Shown: positions 54,594 through 62,974 of the stretch, piece by piece | How the letters are laid out: each line of letters opens with the position of its first letter | Numbering within the stretch: position 1 is the stretch's first letter | Assembly: GCA_016708265.1 (NCBI GenBank) | Contig: JADJGA010000012.1 | Location: 1,089,001 to 1,153,000 of the forward strand | Length of the DNA stretch: 64,000 nucleotides | Direction: 5' to 3' | From: Saprospiraceae bacterium | GTDB lineage: Bacteria; Bacteroidota; Bacteroidia; Chitinophagales; Saprospiraceae | Translations under genes and position numbers: made by a program | Notes under the pieces: model-generated | Database searches by the model: none | What the model saw: only the letters and a program-made list of their open reading frames with translations | What the model was told of the DNA's origin: nothing

Positions 54594-54647
54594 TGTAACA
54601 AAGTGTAACACTGTAACAGGGTGTTACAGATGTTACAGGGTGTTACA
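54594..54647. repeat. Iteron-like array (six TGTAACA / TGTTACA copies), candidate replication origin
   Basis: TGTAACA occurs at 54594, 54604 and 54612; its inverse TGTTACA occurs at 54622, 54631 and 54641. The spacing is 8-10 bases, one helical turn apart, and the two sets face each other around 54620. The array sits between the RepA-like ATPase gene and the primase-like gene. AT-rich DNA lies on both sides. This fits an origin with initiator sites or a strong operator. Confidence 0.55.
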
Positions 54648-55695
54648 ATTTTGTACTTTTATCCCATATCCGTTTAACTGTTTGGTGCGAAATGCCAAGT
54701 TTATTTCCAATTTCTCTGAAGCTATTTCCTTTTTGTTTTAAATCAATAATATTATCTTTCATGCTTTCTTTGTCTTTATCTGTATGCTGTTTTAAATAAT
54801 CTCTTTCAATCCCATAATTCAAAAATTCAAACTGAAGAAAATTATTTGGCTTACATACCTGGCATACAAGTACATTTTCACTATCAAAGATAATTTCAGT
54901 GTTCCTGGATTTGATCTGCTTCAAATATCTCAATCCTTTATCATTATGGCTTTCACCTATTGCAAAAGAAGAATCACAAAAGTTTATAAGCATTTTTGAT
55001 CCCTGCAGATCGTTACGTGTGATTGGTTTTGATAAGTCCCTTTTTGGTGTGTGTGCCAGTGCTAATATCGAAAGTTTATATTTGTTCTTCAGAGCTTTCA
55101 GATGCTTCATTAATGGTAATGCATCCTTCGCCGTTTCCGTTCCATTCTTTAGATAAGTGATATTATCAATTATTAAAATCTTAGCTCCGGTATCCAGGAT
55201 CGTTTTTTCAATGGATAAAAACAGATATTCTTCAAAACTGATGTTTTCAGGAATTTCAGAATCAGGATTTATTTCAATTCTTATCAGATTATGATCAAAT
55301 TGATAGTGATTCTCAAAATTATTTGAATACCGGTTTTCAATCTGCTTAGCGTTTAACTCAAAGTCATAAAACAATACCTTTTGTTTTTCAGATTCAAGTT
55401 TAAATCCTGGTATTGATTTACCTTTGCTGATGCTATCTGCTATCTGCATGGATAAAATTGATTTTCCCATATTGGTATCAGAAAATAAGATACATAATTC
55501 AACCTCAAACCAAAATTCTGAAAATAACATTTTTGGAATAGGACTGTTTTTCGCTTCTTCAATCCAGTCCGGAATTGGTTTAAGAGTGAACAAGCCTATT
55601 TTTTTTTCTGATTCTGAATTTTGATGCAATAGTTTTTTAGCTTCGTTTTGAATATCTGAAACATCTATTCCGGTGGACATTGTCATATTTTCCAT
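54643..55695 (-). CDS. RepA-like replicative ATPase (AAA_25) with C-terminal HTH
   Basis: 350 residues. The P-loop is FSDTNMGKSIL (Lys78, Ser79), with Ser in place of the usual first Gly; KVLFYDFELNAKQIENRY and ILIIDNITYLKNG provide the Walker-B and neighbouring blocks; LALAHTPKRD and NDLQGSKMLINFCDSSF match the RepA/RecA-like hexameric helicase fold. The last 30 residues are a helix-turn-helix (FREIGNKLGISHQTVKRIW). Such proteins start or drive replication of plasmids and phage satellites. The C-terminal codons overlap the iteron-like array. The start ATG at 55695 overlaps the upstream small gene by 13 bases. Confidence 0.8.
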   Translation of the reverse strand: MENMTMSTGIDVSDIQNEAKKLLHQNSESEKKIGLFTLKPIPDWIEEAKNSPIPKMLFSEFWFEVELCILFSDTNMGKSILSMQIADSISKGKSIPGFKLESEKQKVLFYDFELNAKQIENRYSNNFENHYQFDHNLIRIEINPDSEIPENISFEEYLFLSIEKTILDTGAKILIIDNITYLKNGTETAKDALPLMKHLKALKNKYKLSILALAHTPKRDLSKPITRNDLQGSKMLINFCDSSFAIGESHNDKGLRYLKQIKSRNTEIIFDSENVLVCQVCKPNNFLQFEFLNYGIERDYLKQHTDKDKESMKDNIIDLKQKGNSFREIGNKLGISHQTVKRIWDKSTKL

Positions 55696-55892
55696 ACCAA
55701 ACCAGTTTTATTGATACTTAAATATGTAGCTTCAAAGAATCGGTCATAATCATTTAATGACATGAGGTCAGGACAATAGCAATCAAAGTAATGTTCCATT
55801 AAAATGTTTAGGCTGCAATTTCTTCTGATTGGTAAAAATGATTTACCCTTGCTTTTGGAATCATTCAAAAGCCTGTCATGTTTTCTTTTCAT
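55683..55892 (-). CDS. Small hypothetical protein upstream of RepA-like gene
   Basis: 69 residues from the ATG at 55892; an in-frame TTG at 55916 is less likely. It is basic at the N-terminus (MKRKHDRLLNDSKSKGK) and contains CYCPDLMSLNDYDRFFEA. Its stop overlaps the RepA-like start. No family is recognised; it may be a small regulator or simply a leader gene. Confidence 0.4.
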   Translation of the reverse strand: MKRKHDRLLNDSKSKGKSFLPIRRNCSLNILMEHYFDCYCPDLMSLNDYDRFFEATYLSINKTGLVWKI

Positions 55893-55905
55893 AATGGCAG
55901 GCTTT

Positions 55906-56181
55906 TTAATGTTCAATTAATTTCTTCAAGTCTTCAATATCAAAAACAACTTTTTTTCCTATTTTAGAATAATTCAATTTCCCTGAAGCCATTAGTTTAT
56001 TTATCATGCTTTGGGAAATTCCTAAATACTTTGCAGCATCTCTTTTACTGACTATTTGAAAAGTTGTTTCTGGTGTATATGTGGATTGTTTTGTATTATT
56101 GCGTAAACAAGCATTTACACAATCAATAATAATTCCTTTTAACTCCGGCAATGTTAATGAAACGAATAATTTTTCTTCCAT
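55906..56181 (-). CDS. Excisionase-like helix-turn-helix protein
   Basis: About 91 residues from the preferred ATG at 56181; an upstream ATG at 56211 adds ten residues. The C-terminal 55 residues are a MerR/Xis-type winged helix: SKRDAAKYLGISQSMINKLM followed by GKLNYSKIGKKVVFDIEDLK. The second part is the typical wing that reads K-x-G-[KR]-[KR]-x-x-[FI]. Such proteins direct excision or regulate element genes. It lies between the integrase side and the replication genes. Confidence 0.8.
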   Translation of the reverse strand: MEEKLFVSLTLPELKGIIIDCVNACLRNNTKQSTYTPETTFQIVSKRDAAKYLGISQSMINKLMASGKLNYSKIGKKVVFDIEDLKKLIEH

Positions 56182-56230
56182 AAATTTATTTTTTATGTGA
56201 AGAAATGGCACATTATTTTCAAATTTTTCT

Positions 56231-56998
56231 TTATTTTCTACCTGATGAAAATGTAGAAATTCTTTGTTTTATATCAGATAATAATAATTTGTCATTATCT
56301 ATTTTTATATATGTTTTATTTAATTCGCTTCTGTCTAATTTTAAACCAGAAATTTTTTGATTAATTAGATTTACTAATGTGTCTTGCTTAATTCCAACTT
56401 TCATGTAAAATCTAAAGTTATTTATTAGTAAGAAAAATATTCCTTTTGTTAATTTTTGACGTTTATAATACTCAAAATTTTTAGTTATAATTTCTAAATC
56501 AATTAAAATATTTAAAAACCATCCTGAAGCTTCTGCAGGATCAAACATTTCCTCAAATGTTTTTGGTTGTTCATCTTGTTCTTCTTTATGCTCGATGGAT
56601 TTTTCAGTTTCAATTTGTTTACCTGGTACAAAGTGATTATAAAAACTTTCTAACCCATTTTTGAAGTGTCTTAATTTTTGCAAAGTTATTATACCATAAC
56701 CGACATCGATATATATTTTTTCAATATTTAATTTGCTCAATTTATTCATGTTTTCATTAATGTCAATACCTGATCCCAGTTCATTATGTATTTTGGCAAA
56801 TTCTTCATTATGTTTTTCTTGAATTTCATGTTCAAAGTTTTTGATAATATTCAAACACTTTTCATAAAATATTATACAACCATTTTCATTTTCAAAAATG
56901 TTTTTAAATTCCTGCATAATATATTCTAAAATGTATTTTCTATACTCTGGATCAAAAATACCCTCAAGAACTATTTTATTATAATCTGGTGTTTGCAT
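56231..56998 (-). CDS. Unrecognised element protein in the RteC-like position
   Basis: 255 residues, mainly helical and charged, no signal peptide or membrane segment. It starts MQTPDYNKIVLEGIFDPEYR; a Glu/Lys-rich stretch at about 120-145 (QIETEKSIEHKEEQDEQ) separates two helical halves. In many Bacteroidota elements a RteC-type regulator is encoded at this place, beside the integrase; the residues here give no convincing match, so the name is not applied. It is about 20 bases from the integrase end. Confidence 0.55.
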   Translation of the reverse strand: MQTPDYNKIVLEGIFDPEYRKYILEYIMQEFKNIFENENGCIIFYEKCLNIIKNFEHEIQEKHNEEFAKIHNELGSGIDINENMNKLSKLNIEKIYIDVGYGIITLQKLRHFKNGLESFYNHFVPGKQIETEKSIEHKEEQDEQPKTFEEMFDPAEASGWFLNILIDLEIITKNFEYYKRQKLTKGIFFLLINNFRFYMKVGIKQDTLVNLINQKISGLKLDRSELNKTYIKIDNDKLLLSDIKQRISTFSSGRK

Positions 56999-57018
56999 AC
57001 AAAAAATATGAGTGCTGT

Positions 57019-57267
57019 TTATTTATTCATTAATTCTTTTAATTTTTTTGCTTTCTGCAGATTGCTTGCATTAACATACTTCAGGAATGTTTCTTCTTTG
57101 GTGTGTCCAGTTACCTGCATTAAAAGACCAATTGCATAACCTTTCAAATAATTGATAGTTGCCCATGTGCGTCTACCATCGTGTGCTGAAATAATATCAC
57201 AAATTCTGTATTTTACTTCTTTGGATTCACCTTTGACATTTTCATTTATAAATATTTCCTTTGTCAA
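57019..57267 (-). pseudogene. Tyrosine integrase, C-terminal catalytic fragment
   Basis: 82 residues with the end of a tyrosine recombinase: H-x-x-R in AHDGRRTWAT, GHTKEETFLKYV with the catalytic Tyr. Frame continuity toward the N-terminal fragment requires restoring one A in each of two five-A runs (near 57283-57293 and 57335-57345), which yields VLKKALEYAGLTKEIF between them. The nominal start at 57267 is internal. Confidence 0.75.
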
Positions 57268-57289
57268 TCCTGCATACTCAAGAGCCTTT

Positions 57290-58336
57290 TTAAAACTCTG
57301 TTAAATTCCTGGTTTGTAATGTTAATACTTTTATAATCATATTTTTAATCAGATTGAGAAATTTATGATCTATTGGAATATAAACATCAGTACTGGTTTT
57401 ATAAGTTAATTTTCTCAAATAATATTCTTCTTCATCCTTAATAATGTGTTCCGGTTCAATTTTACTAAAATCACTCCAACGTAATGCGGTATAACAGGAA
57501 ATCAAAAACCAGTCAATTACTCTTTCCATTCGTTTGTTGAATGAAAAATCAAAATTACTTAATAATTCCAGGTCTTCTTCTGTTAGTGCAAGTTTACTTG
57601 TATCTACTCTGGATATTTTAAATTTTTCATTTTGAAATATAGTATTTTGATGAAGTTTTTCAATATATGAAGTTTCAAGAATTTTACTTATAATTACTAT
57701 TTCGGTGTTCAAAGTGTTTTGGCTTTTTGCTCCAGTAAATTCATATCTGAATTTCATATATTTTTCTTTAAATTCCAGGTCTATTTCATCAAATGGAAAT
57801 TCTATATCTTTATAATTCAGAATTTCAGAAAATTCTATATTATATCCTTTGTACTTAAAAAGGTTTCTTAAAACAGTTTTGAATTTTTGAATAGTCCTAT
57901 AATTGTATTTATGATCATATTCAATTTGAATCATTTTTTTTATATGGTCTTGAAAACAGTGAATAAAATTAATTTGATGGTTTTGTTCAGGTTCAATAAT
58001 CCTGTTTAGTTTTATATCTAATTGCATTTTTAAATCAGAAATAGCTATTTCATGGTTTGAATTTATTATTTCCGTAATATGGTTTTTTATTTGCTCAAGA
58101 TCATTATTGATACTTTTATATAAAGGATAACTGATTTTTGGTTTTTGCTTTTTGTCTTCCCAGTATTTAGGTTCAATTTTGTGCCTGGTAGAATAGACAA
58201 GCTTTTCGCCTTTATGTCTGAAGACTGCCAAAATCAAAACTTTTTTATTACTATCTTTTTTGGATTTTAAATTGAAGTTTACTTCAAGAATTTTAATTTT
58301 TCCTTTAGGATTTTTTATATTTGTAATTGTTTCCAT
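57290..58336 (-). pseudogene. Tyrosine integrase, N-terminal and core fragment
   Basis: 348 residues. The phage-integrase SAM-like and N-terminal arm-binding domains of Bacteroidota type are visible (KKVLILAVFRHKGEKLVYST; HKIEPKYWEDKKQKP), followed by the core with the first catalytic Arg in CYTALRWSDFSKIEPEH and the Lys strand YLRKLTYKTS. It ends prematurely (KNMIIKVLTLQTRNLTEF) because of a frameshift. The start ATG at 58336 is right beside the right-end repeats and attR, as usual for tRNA-integrating elements. Together with the C-terminal fragment all catalytic residues are present. Confidence 0.8.
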
Positions 58337-58354
58337 ATTGCTTTAATAATAAAG

Positions 58355-58362
58355 CAAAATTA
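58355..58362 (-). promoter_or_regulatory. Candidate -7 box of the integrase gene
   Basis: TAATTTTG on the minus strand matches TAnnTTTG, 19 bases before the integrase ATG and adjacent to the repeat AACGACAACC. Binding at the repeats could regulate the integrase. Confidence 0.4.
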
Positions 58363-58366
58363 CAAA

Positions 58367-58397
58367 AACGACAACCAATAAAAAAATAGTTGTCGTT
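58367..58397. promoter_or_regulatory. Candidate integrase arm-type sites, right end (inverted pair)
   Basis: AACGACAACC at 58367-58376 and AGTTGTCGTT at 58388-58397 are inverted copies of the word repeated at the left end (51071-51092). Confidence 0.55.
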
Positions 58398-58513
58398 TTT
58401 TTTTGTAATATGGTGTACATTTGTGTATATTTGTGAAAATAAAAATATATATGTATTTGTAATATACTATATATATATATTACAATTGTGTACAGTTATA
58501 TAATAAAATAGCG

Positions 58514-58528
58514 CATTCCCCGCTACTA
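58514..58528 (+). repeat. attR core (15-base direct repeat)
   Basis: An exact copy of the 15 bases at 51004-51018. The sequence to its right carries the terminator that presumably followed the tRNA before integration. Confidence 0.85.
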
Positions 58529-58531
58529 TAG

Positions 58532-58567
58532 CCCTTGATAACACTTTGATTATTAAGGGTTTTTTTT
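58532..58567 (+). terminator. Ancestral terminator of the tRNA-fMet gene
   Basis: CCCTTGATAA pairs with TTATTAAGGG, followed by T8. It is separated from the tRNA by the integrated element. Confidence 0.75.
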
Positions 58568-58909
58568 AATTTTATTTAAGAGCTAAGAGTATATAAAAGG
58601 GACCAATAATGAAAATAACACTGAATTTTGTCTTTTCAAATCTATTATAGACTAAAGATAAAAGTAATTAATCAAAAATCAAAATCATTAAGTAATAATT
58701 AGATTTGAGTTGCTTACAGAAAAAAAATCTCAATATAAACCAGACTTTTACCTTGGTATATATAAATAAAAAATATTCAGATTAGCTAATATGTAATAGC
58801 CATGATATAATCGGACTGAAGACATAAAAAATCAGCTTTAGTAAGATTAATATGATTTCTCCTCCTCATTATTAGTATCAACTTTCAAATTAATTCGGGT
58901 CAAAAATAC
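58568..58909. other. Gene-free stretch right of attR
   Basis: About 340 AT-rich bases with no recognised gene or signal between the ancestral tRNA terminator and the PP2C pseudogene. Confidence 0.4.
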
Positions 58910-59668
58910 TCACACCTCAATTAAAATAGCAGTACTGTTATCTTTCGAGAGGGCTCTTGAAGTATTTTCGAAAGATTTACAAATAGATTCAAAATCAAAG
59001 GCTCCATCAGTGAGCAGAGACATAATTTCTGCATCATTGTAATTTTTCAAAACTCCATCTGTACATAAGAAAACATATCTCCTCATTCAATATCATTAAT
59101 TGTTTCGACTTCAATAATATTAGAATCCAGCGGTATTAAGGGTTGAGTGATTTTGTGATACAGTGACGGAAAGGATGTTTTCTCATCTCTTTTTTAGTTT
59201 AATAATTCCATCATTAAAGAGTTCCTAAACAATTGAATGATCTTCAGTCACGTAACATTTATTGTTCCTTTTGCTTATAAAATAAATTCTTGTATTACCA
59301 AAATGTGAAATAAATGCCTTATTTTTTGATAAAAACAGAAGTGCTAAAGTAGGAGCTATATTATCATATCCTGTTTTATTTAAATCGTTTGATACATTTT
59401 TGATGATACGTTTAATATCTTCAGAATTATAAGTAAGTCTATTAAATATATACAAATTTTTTATATTATTTATTACTGTCATGCTACCAAGTTGACCCTC
59501 ATTGCACTCTCCAACTCAATCACATATTGCAAATAGCTTATTGTCAGAAGAAAAATTAATGCTGTCTTCCTGCCTTTGTCTATTTCCGATTTTTTGAAAA
59601 GAATAAATTTTCACAGTTTCATTATCAAAATTTCATGAAGTAGATCCACTTTTTGAAACTGCTGACAT
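58910..59668 (-). pseudogene. Decayed PP2C-type protein phosphatase
   Basis: A reading from ATG at 59668 to a stop at 58912-58910 would give about 250 residues, the usual PP2C length. Recognisable pieces in order are GNRQRQEDSINF, LFAICD-stop-VGE (normally CDGVGG), the intact run 59482-59225 (SHFGNTRIYFISK, VTEDHSIV), MRKHPFRHCITKSL in another frame, CTDGVLKNYNDAEIMSLL, and KDNSTAILIEV. In-frame TGA stops occur near codons 12 and 46, TAG after HSIV, and at least two frame changes follow. Metal-binding Asp positions survive in the fragments. Serine/threonine phosphatases of this type often act in signalling with TPR proteins such as the one upstream; here the gene is dead. Confidence 0.7.
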
Positions 59669-59827
59669 TGAAATTTAGAATATTTTATCAACCATAAACA
59701 ATCCATATAGTTGGTTAGTGACTTGGCAAACCTAACATTTCCAAAATTTGACAGGTGTGGTTCAAGAGTGCAATTTTATGAAAAACTTGTTTCTATCAAA
59801 AACTTTACAGATAATGCTGTATAAAAA

Positions 59828-60679
59828 TCAATTGCAGTTGATTTTTATCATTTCGTATGCTTCAAAATACCCTAATTCACCTGCTTTATTGAAATCATTA
59901 CAAGCACCTATAATTTCATTTAATTTAATTTCCGTCAATCCTCTTAAATAGTAAGTTTTGGCAAATTTTGGATCAATGGATATGACTTTATTAAAATCAA
60001 TTAGAGCCCCACGATAATCGCCTAAATCGCTTTTTAGAATACCTCTGTTATTATAAACAGTAGTAATTTCTGGATTTAAATCGATGGCTTTGTTATAATC
60101 TTGCATAGCACCGTGTTTGTCACCAAGATCGCTTTTTAGAATACCTCGGTTAGAGTATACTTCTTCAAACCCAGGGTATAATTCGATAGCTTTGTTGTAA
60201 TCTTTCATTGCCCCCTGATGGTCACCCAAAAAATATTTTGAAACAGCCCTTAAATTGTACACATGAGCAGAAGGATTTAATTCTATAACTTTGTTGTAAT
60301 CTATCAATGCTCCCTGATAGTCCTTAAGCCCGTCTTTTAAATAAGCTCTTCTTAAATAGAAAAAATGATTTGGGTCTAATTCGATGGCTTTATTGTAATC
60401 TTTCATAGCACCTTGTTTGTCACCTTGGAGTTCTTTTAATTCACCTCTGTCTAAAAAAGCATCTGCATTCTTAGGATTTAATTCGATGGCTTTATTGTAA
60501 GCAGTCATAGCACCTATATAATTACCCGAGGATGTTTTTTCATTCCCCCGAATACTATATTCTATTGATTTATTGACAGAATATTGGGGATCGACTTTAT
60601 TAGCTGATACATTTTTATTTTGGCAAAATAAAAAGACTGGTAATAGAATTATAACATAGATTTGCATTATAAGTTTCAT
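59828..60679 (-). CDS. Exported tetratricopeptide-repeat protein
   Basis: 283 residues with signal peptide MKLIMQIYVIILLPVFLFCQ. A Cys at 19 could make it a lipoprotein, but the context is not a strong lipobox. The body holds about six TPR units of 34 residues with the consensus G-[DN]-x-x-G-A-[ML]-x-D-[YF]-N-K-[AV]-I-x-[LI]-[ND]-P (for example GDKQGAMKDYNKAIELDPNH and GDYRGALIDFNKVISIDPKF). It ends YFEAYEMIKINCN. It probably acts as a periplasmic scaffold. It lies directly upstream of the PP2C remnant in the same direction. Confidence 0.85.
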   Translation of the reverse strand: MKLIMQIYVIILLPVFLFCQNKNVSANKVDPQYSVNKSIEYSIRGNEKTSSGNYIGAMTAYNKAIELNPKNADAFLDRGELKELQGDKQGAMKDYNKAIELDPNHFFYLRRAYLKDGLKDYQGALIDYNKVIELNPSAHVYNLRAVSKYFLGDHQGAMKDYNKAIELYPGFEEVYSNRGILKSDLGDKHGAMQDYNKAIDLNPEITTVYNNRGILKSDLGDYRGALIDFNKVISIDPKFAKTYYLRGLTEIKLNEIIGACNDFNKAGELGYFEAYEMIKINCN

Positions 60680-61087
60680 AAGACAGGGAGGTTTTTATAA
60701 TTAACGCAATTGGTAAAATATTTGTTCCCTGTATGGAATTTAATGAAAAAAATGATGTTGGAAAAATACCAAGTTTTTAAGATATATTTTCACCCGACAA
60801 AATACATGTACTACAGTACTCCCCAAATGTAGTACAATATGAAGTCAAAATTTAAGGTGAGAGAAAACATAAATATATTTATTTTCGAACCAAATAACAA
60901 AATGTTTTACATTTCACAATACCTTTTAAAGTCATTTAATAATATGTAATAACTACCAAATGATCAGTTAACATCTGTTCTTTGTTACCATTAATACCAT
61001 AAATATTAAATAAAAGAATATTTTTTATTTAAATTTTTATACTTTTACGACCTGAATTCATTTTTTTTTAATAACAAACTTTATTTT
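60680..61087. other. Gene-free stretch between divergent genes with a small palindrome
   Basis: About 410 bases. It includes a perfect 9-base inverted repeat, TGTACTACA at 60807-60815 and TGTAGTACA at 60828-60836, which could be an operator. No complete promoter is recognised. Confidence 0.45.
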
Positions 61088-62923
61088 ATGAAAAAACTCT
61101 TACTTGTAGTTACTTTTTTAGCGTTGTTAGGTTCAGCTTATTCTCAGTTGAGCATTTATTCTTCTGATTTTGAAGCCTACAATGCAGGTACCGGAATTGC
61201 CAAGCAGGCAGGGGATCCCTGGACTACATGGTCTGCAACTCCCGGAAGTGCAGAAGATCCTAAAGTTTCCGCGACAAAAGCCAAAAGTGGAACTAAATCT
61301 GTCTATGTTATAAATAGCAATGATCTTGTCTTTAATTTTAAGGATAGAAAGTCAGGGCGTTACGGGGTTGAATGGCAAATGTTGGTTGAAACAGGAAAAC
61401 TTGGATACTTTAATTTACTCGGGGATTTCAATGGTAATAATAGTGTATGGAATTTTCAGGCCTATGTAAAAAATGGAAAACTAATTGTCGATGCAAATGG
61501 CACATCAACTGCTACTGTCGATTTCAAACATGATGAATGGATAAAACTGAAAATGATTGTAGATATCGATGATGATTTTGCAACTCTTTATATTGACAGT
61601 AACGAAGTTGTCAGCTATTCATGGAGTAAAGGAACGAGCGGAGCAGGTACCACTAAAAAACTTGATGGTATTAATTTCTACGGATGGAATGACAATGGGG
61701 CAGGAGCATCAGGATATTATATTGATGATTTCAAATTTGACTCTCTTTCTGCACCTAAAGCTCCGATCAACCTCACAGCCAACCTGGATGGAAAGAATGT
61801 GTATGTTTTTTGGGATACTCTAAACTCTAATGCAAATTTATTTGCAGTAATGAGAAACGATAAAGTAGTTTTAAATACTACCGGACTTGAATATGTTGAT
61901 ATTAATCCATGGCCCAGTACTTATATATATCAGGCAAGGGCTCACGAAAAAGGATTAGGATATTCTCATAGTTCAAACTCAGACACAGTCACTATTGCAG
62001 GTGGAGTTGAGAGAGATCTGGTTTTAATGGAGGAATTCACAGGTACCTGGTGTGTATATTGTCCGGGAGCTGCAATGGGATTGAGAGATATGATAGATGT
62101 CAATAAAAAGAATGCCGCAGCCATTGCATATCATAACGGAGATAATTATGTTAATGCCAGTGCAACTGCAAGAGAAAATTATTATAGTGTTGATGCTTTT
62201 CCAACTATGGTTTTTGATGGAAATGCTGACGGTTCATCCAGGGTAAATGGAGGAAATGCAAATACAAGTATTTATGCTTCTTATTTACCACTTTATGAAA
62301 AAAGATATGCAAAACCCGGATTCCATGAAGTAGATTTAAATGTTGTTCACGTTGAAGGAAGTAATTACAGAGCAACAATAAATGTGGAAGAGACTTTCAA
62401 TGCATTTACACCTGTGAAACTTCATGCTGTACTTACACAATCAAATATACCTGTGACATGGTTCAATCAAAATGAGCTTGATTTTGTCTGCAGGGCTATG
62501 TTTCCGGATGGAAATGGGACTACAGTAGATTTTTCAACCGCAAATCCACAGACATTTACTTTTGATTTTTCACTGTCAGGATATATTAAGGATAATTGTG
62601 AGTTTGTAGTATTCCTTCAGGATGATGTGACAAAAGAAGTAACTCAGGCTACTAAATTTGAATTTTCAAGTATAGTTGGCACAAAGGAGTTATCCGGTAT
62701 TGATATTTCTGTTTATCCTAATCCTGCTGAAGATTATTTTAGTCTCATGACTGATGGCAACGGTTACTATGAACTTTATAATATAGAGGGAAAGATATTA
62801 AAAACAGAAAAGCTTAGCACTACATCTCATCTTATAGATGTAAGCAATTTTAATCCGGGTATTTATTTTGTTAAGTATTCCGGAAAGGAAAATACTTCCT
62901 TTAAGAAAGTCATAATAAAATAA
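61088..62923 (+). CDS. Omp28-like secreted protein with thioredoxin-type CxxC and T9SS type A tail
   Basis: 611 residues. The signal peptide is MKKLLLVVTFLALLGSAYSQ. Residues about 25-225 look like a concanavalin/LamG-type sandwich (DFEAYNAGTG, YGVEWQMLVETGKLG, YYIDDFKFDSL); a fibronectin-III-like part follows (about 226-300, APINLTANLDGKNVYVFW). The Omp28-related domain has a thioredoxin-like site EEFTGTWCVYCPGA (Cys about 322 and 325), then VDAFPTMVFDGN. The C-terminus is a sorting domain (ISVYPNPAEDYFSLM to GIYFVKYSG). It is exported by the type IX system; the CxxC suggests a surface redox or folding role, not proven. Confidence 0.88.
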   Translation: MKKLLLVVTFLALLGSAYSQLSIYSSDFEAYNAGTGIAKQAGDPWTTWSATPGSAEDPKVSATKAKSGTKSVYVINSNDLVFNFKDRKSGRYGVEWQMLVETGKLGYFNLLGDFNGNNSVWNFQAYVKNGKLIVDANGTSTATVDFKHDEWIKLKMIVDIDDDFATLYIDSNEVVSYSWSKGTSGAGTTKKLDGINFYGWNDNGAGASGYYIDDFKFDSLSAPKAPINLTANLDGKNVYVFWDTLNSNANLFAVMRNDKVVLNTTGLEYVDINPWPSTYIYQARAHEKGLGYSHSSNSDTVTIAGGVERDLVLMEEFTGTWCVYCPGAAMGLRDMIDVNKKNAAAIAYHNGDNYVNASATARENYYSVDAFPTMVFDGNADGSSRVNGGNANTSIYASYLPLYEKRYAKPGFHEVDLNVVHVEGSNYRATINVEETFNAFTPVKLHAVLTQSNIPVTWFNQNELDFVCRAMFPDGNGTTVDFSTANPQTFTFDFSLSGYIKDNCEFVVFLQDDVTKEVTQATKFEFSSIVGTKELSGIDISVYPNPAEDYFSLMTDGNGYYELYNIEGKILKTEKLSTTSHLIDVSNFNPGIYFVKYSGKENTSFKKVIIK

Positions 62924-62929
62924 AGGCAA

Positions 62930-62958
62930 AAAAAAAGCTCCGGAAGGAGCTTTTTTTT
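62930..62958. terminator. Bidirectional terminator between convergent genes
   Basis: AAGCTCC pairs with GGAGCTT around a short loop, with nine A on the left and eight T on the right. It serves both the Omp28-like gene and the convergent dehydrogenase-like gene. Confidence 0.9.
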
Positions 62959-62974
62959 ATCTGATAATGATTGT

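Larger units (their letters stand above)
51004..58528. mobile_element. Integrated element in tRNA-fMet, phage-satellite (PICI-like) layout
   Basis: Bounded by 15-base direct repeats (attL 51004-51018 inside the tRNA 3' end, attR 58514-58528), so the element is about 7.5 kb. All genes lie on the minus strand: integrase next to attR, an unknown protein, a HTH excisionase-like protein, a small protein, a RepA-like ATPase, an iteron-like array, a zinc-finger/Toprim-like primase (DUF6371), an orphan small terminase, then two accessory membrane proteins toward attL. There are no capsid, portal, tail, lysis, relaxase or large-terminase genes. Integrase, excisionase, replication genes and a lone TerS, in 7.5 kb, is the layout of phage-inducible islands. 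Integrase and primase carry frameshifts, so the present copy may be immobile if those are real. Confidence 0.7.

Noticed and set aside
54594..54647. Six-word array considered as a CRISPR-like repeat
   Set aside because: Words are 7 bases with 1-3 base gaps in two orientations, which fits iterons, not a CRISPR.
56231..56998. Naming this protein RteC
   Set aside because: Only its position beside the integrase supports it; the residues visible do not match the family convincingly.
58910..59668. Alternative genetic code (TGA read as Gly) to explain CD-stop-VG
   Set aside because: TAG and frameshifts also interrupt the gene, and all neighbouring genes use TGA as a normal stop.
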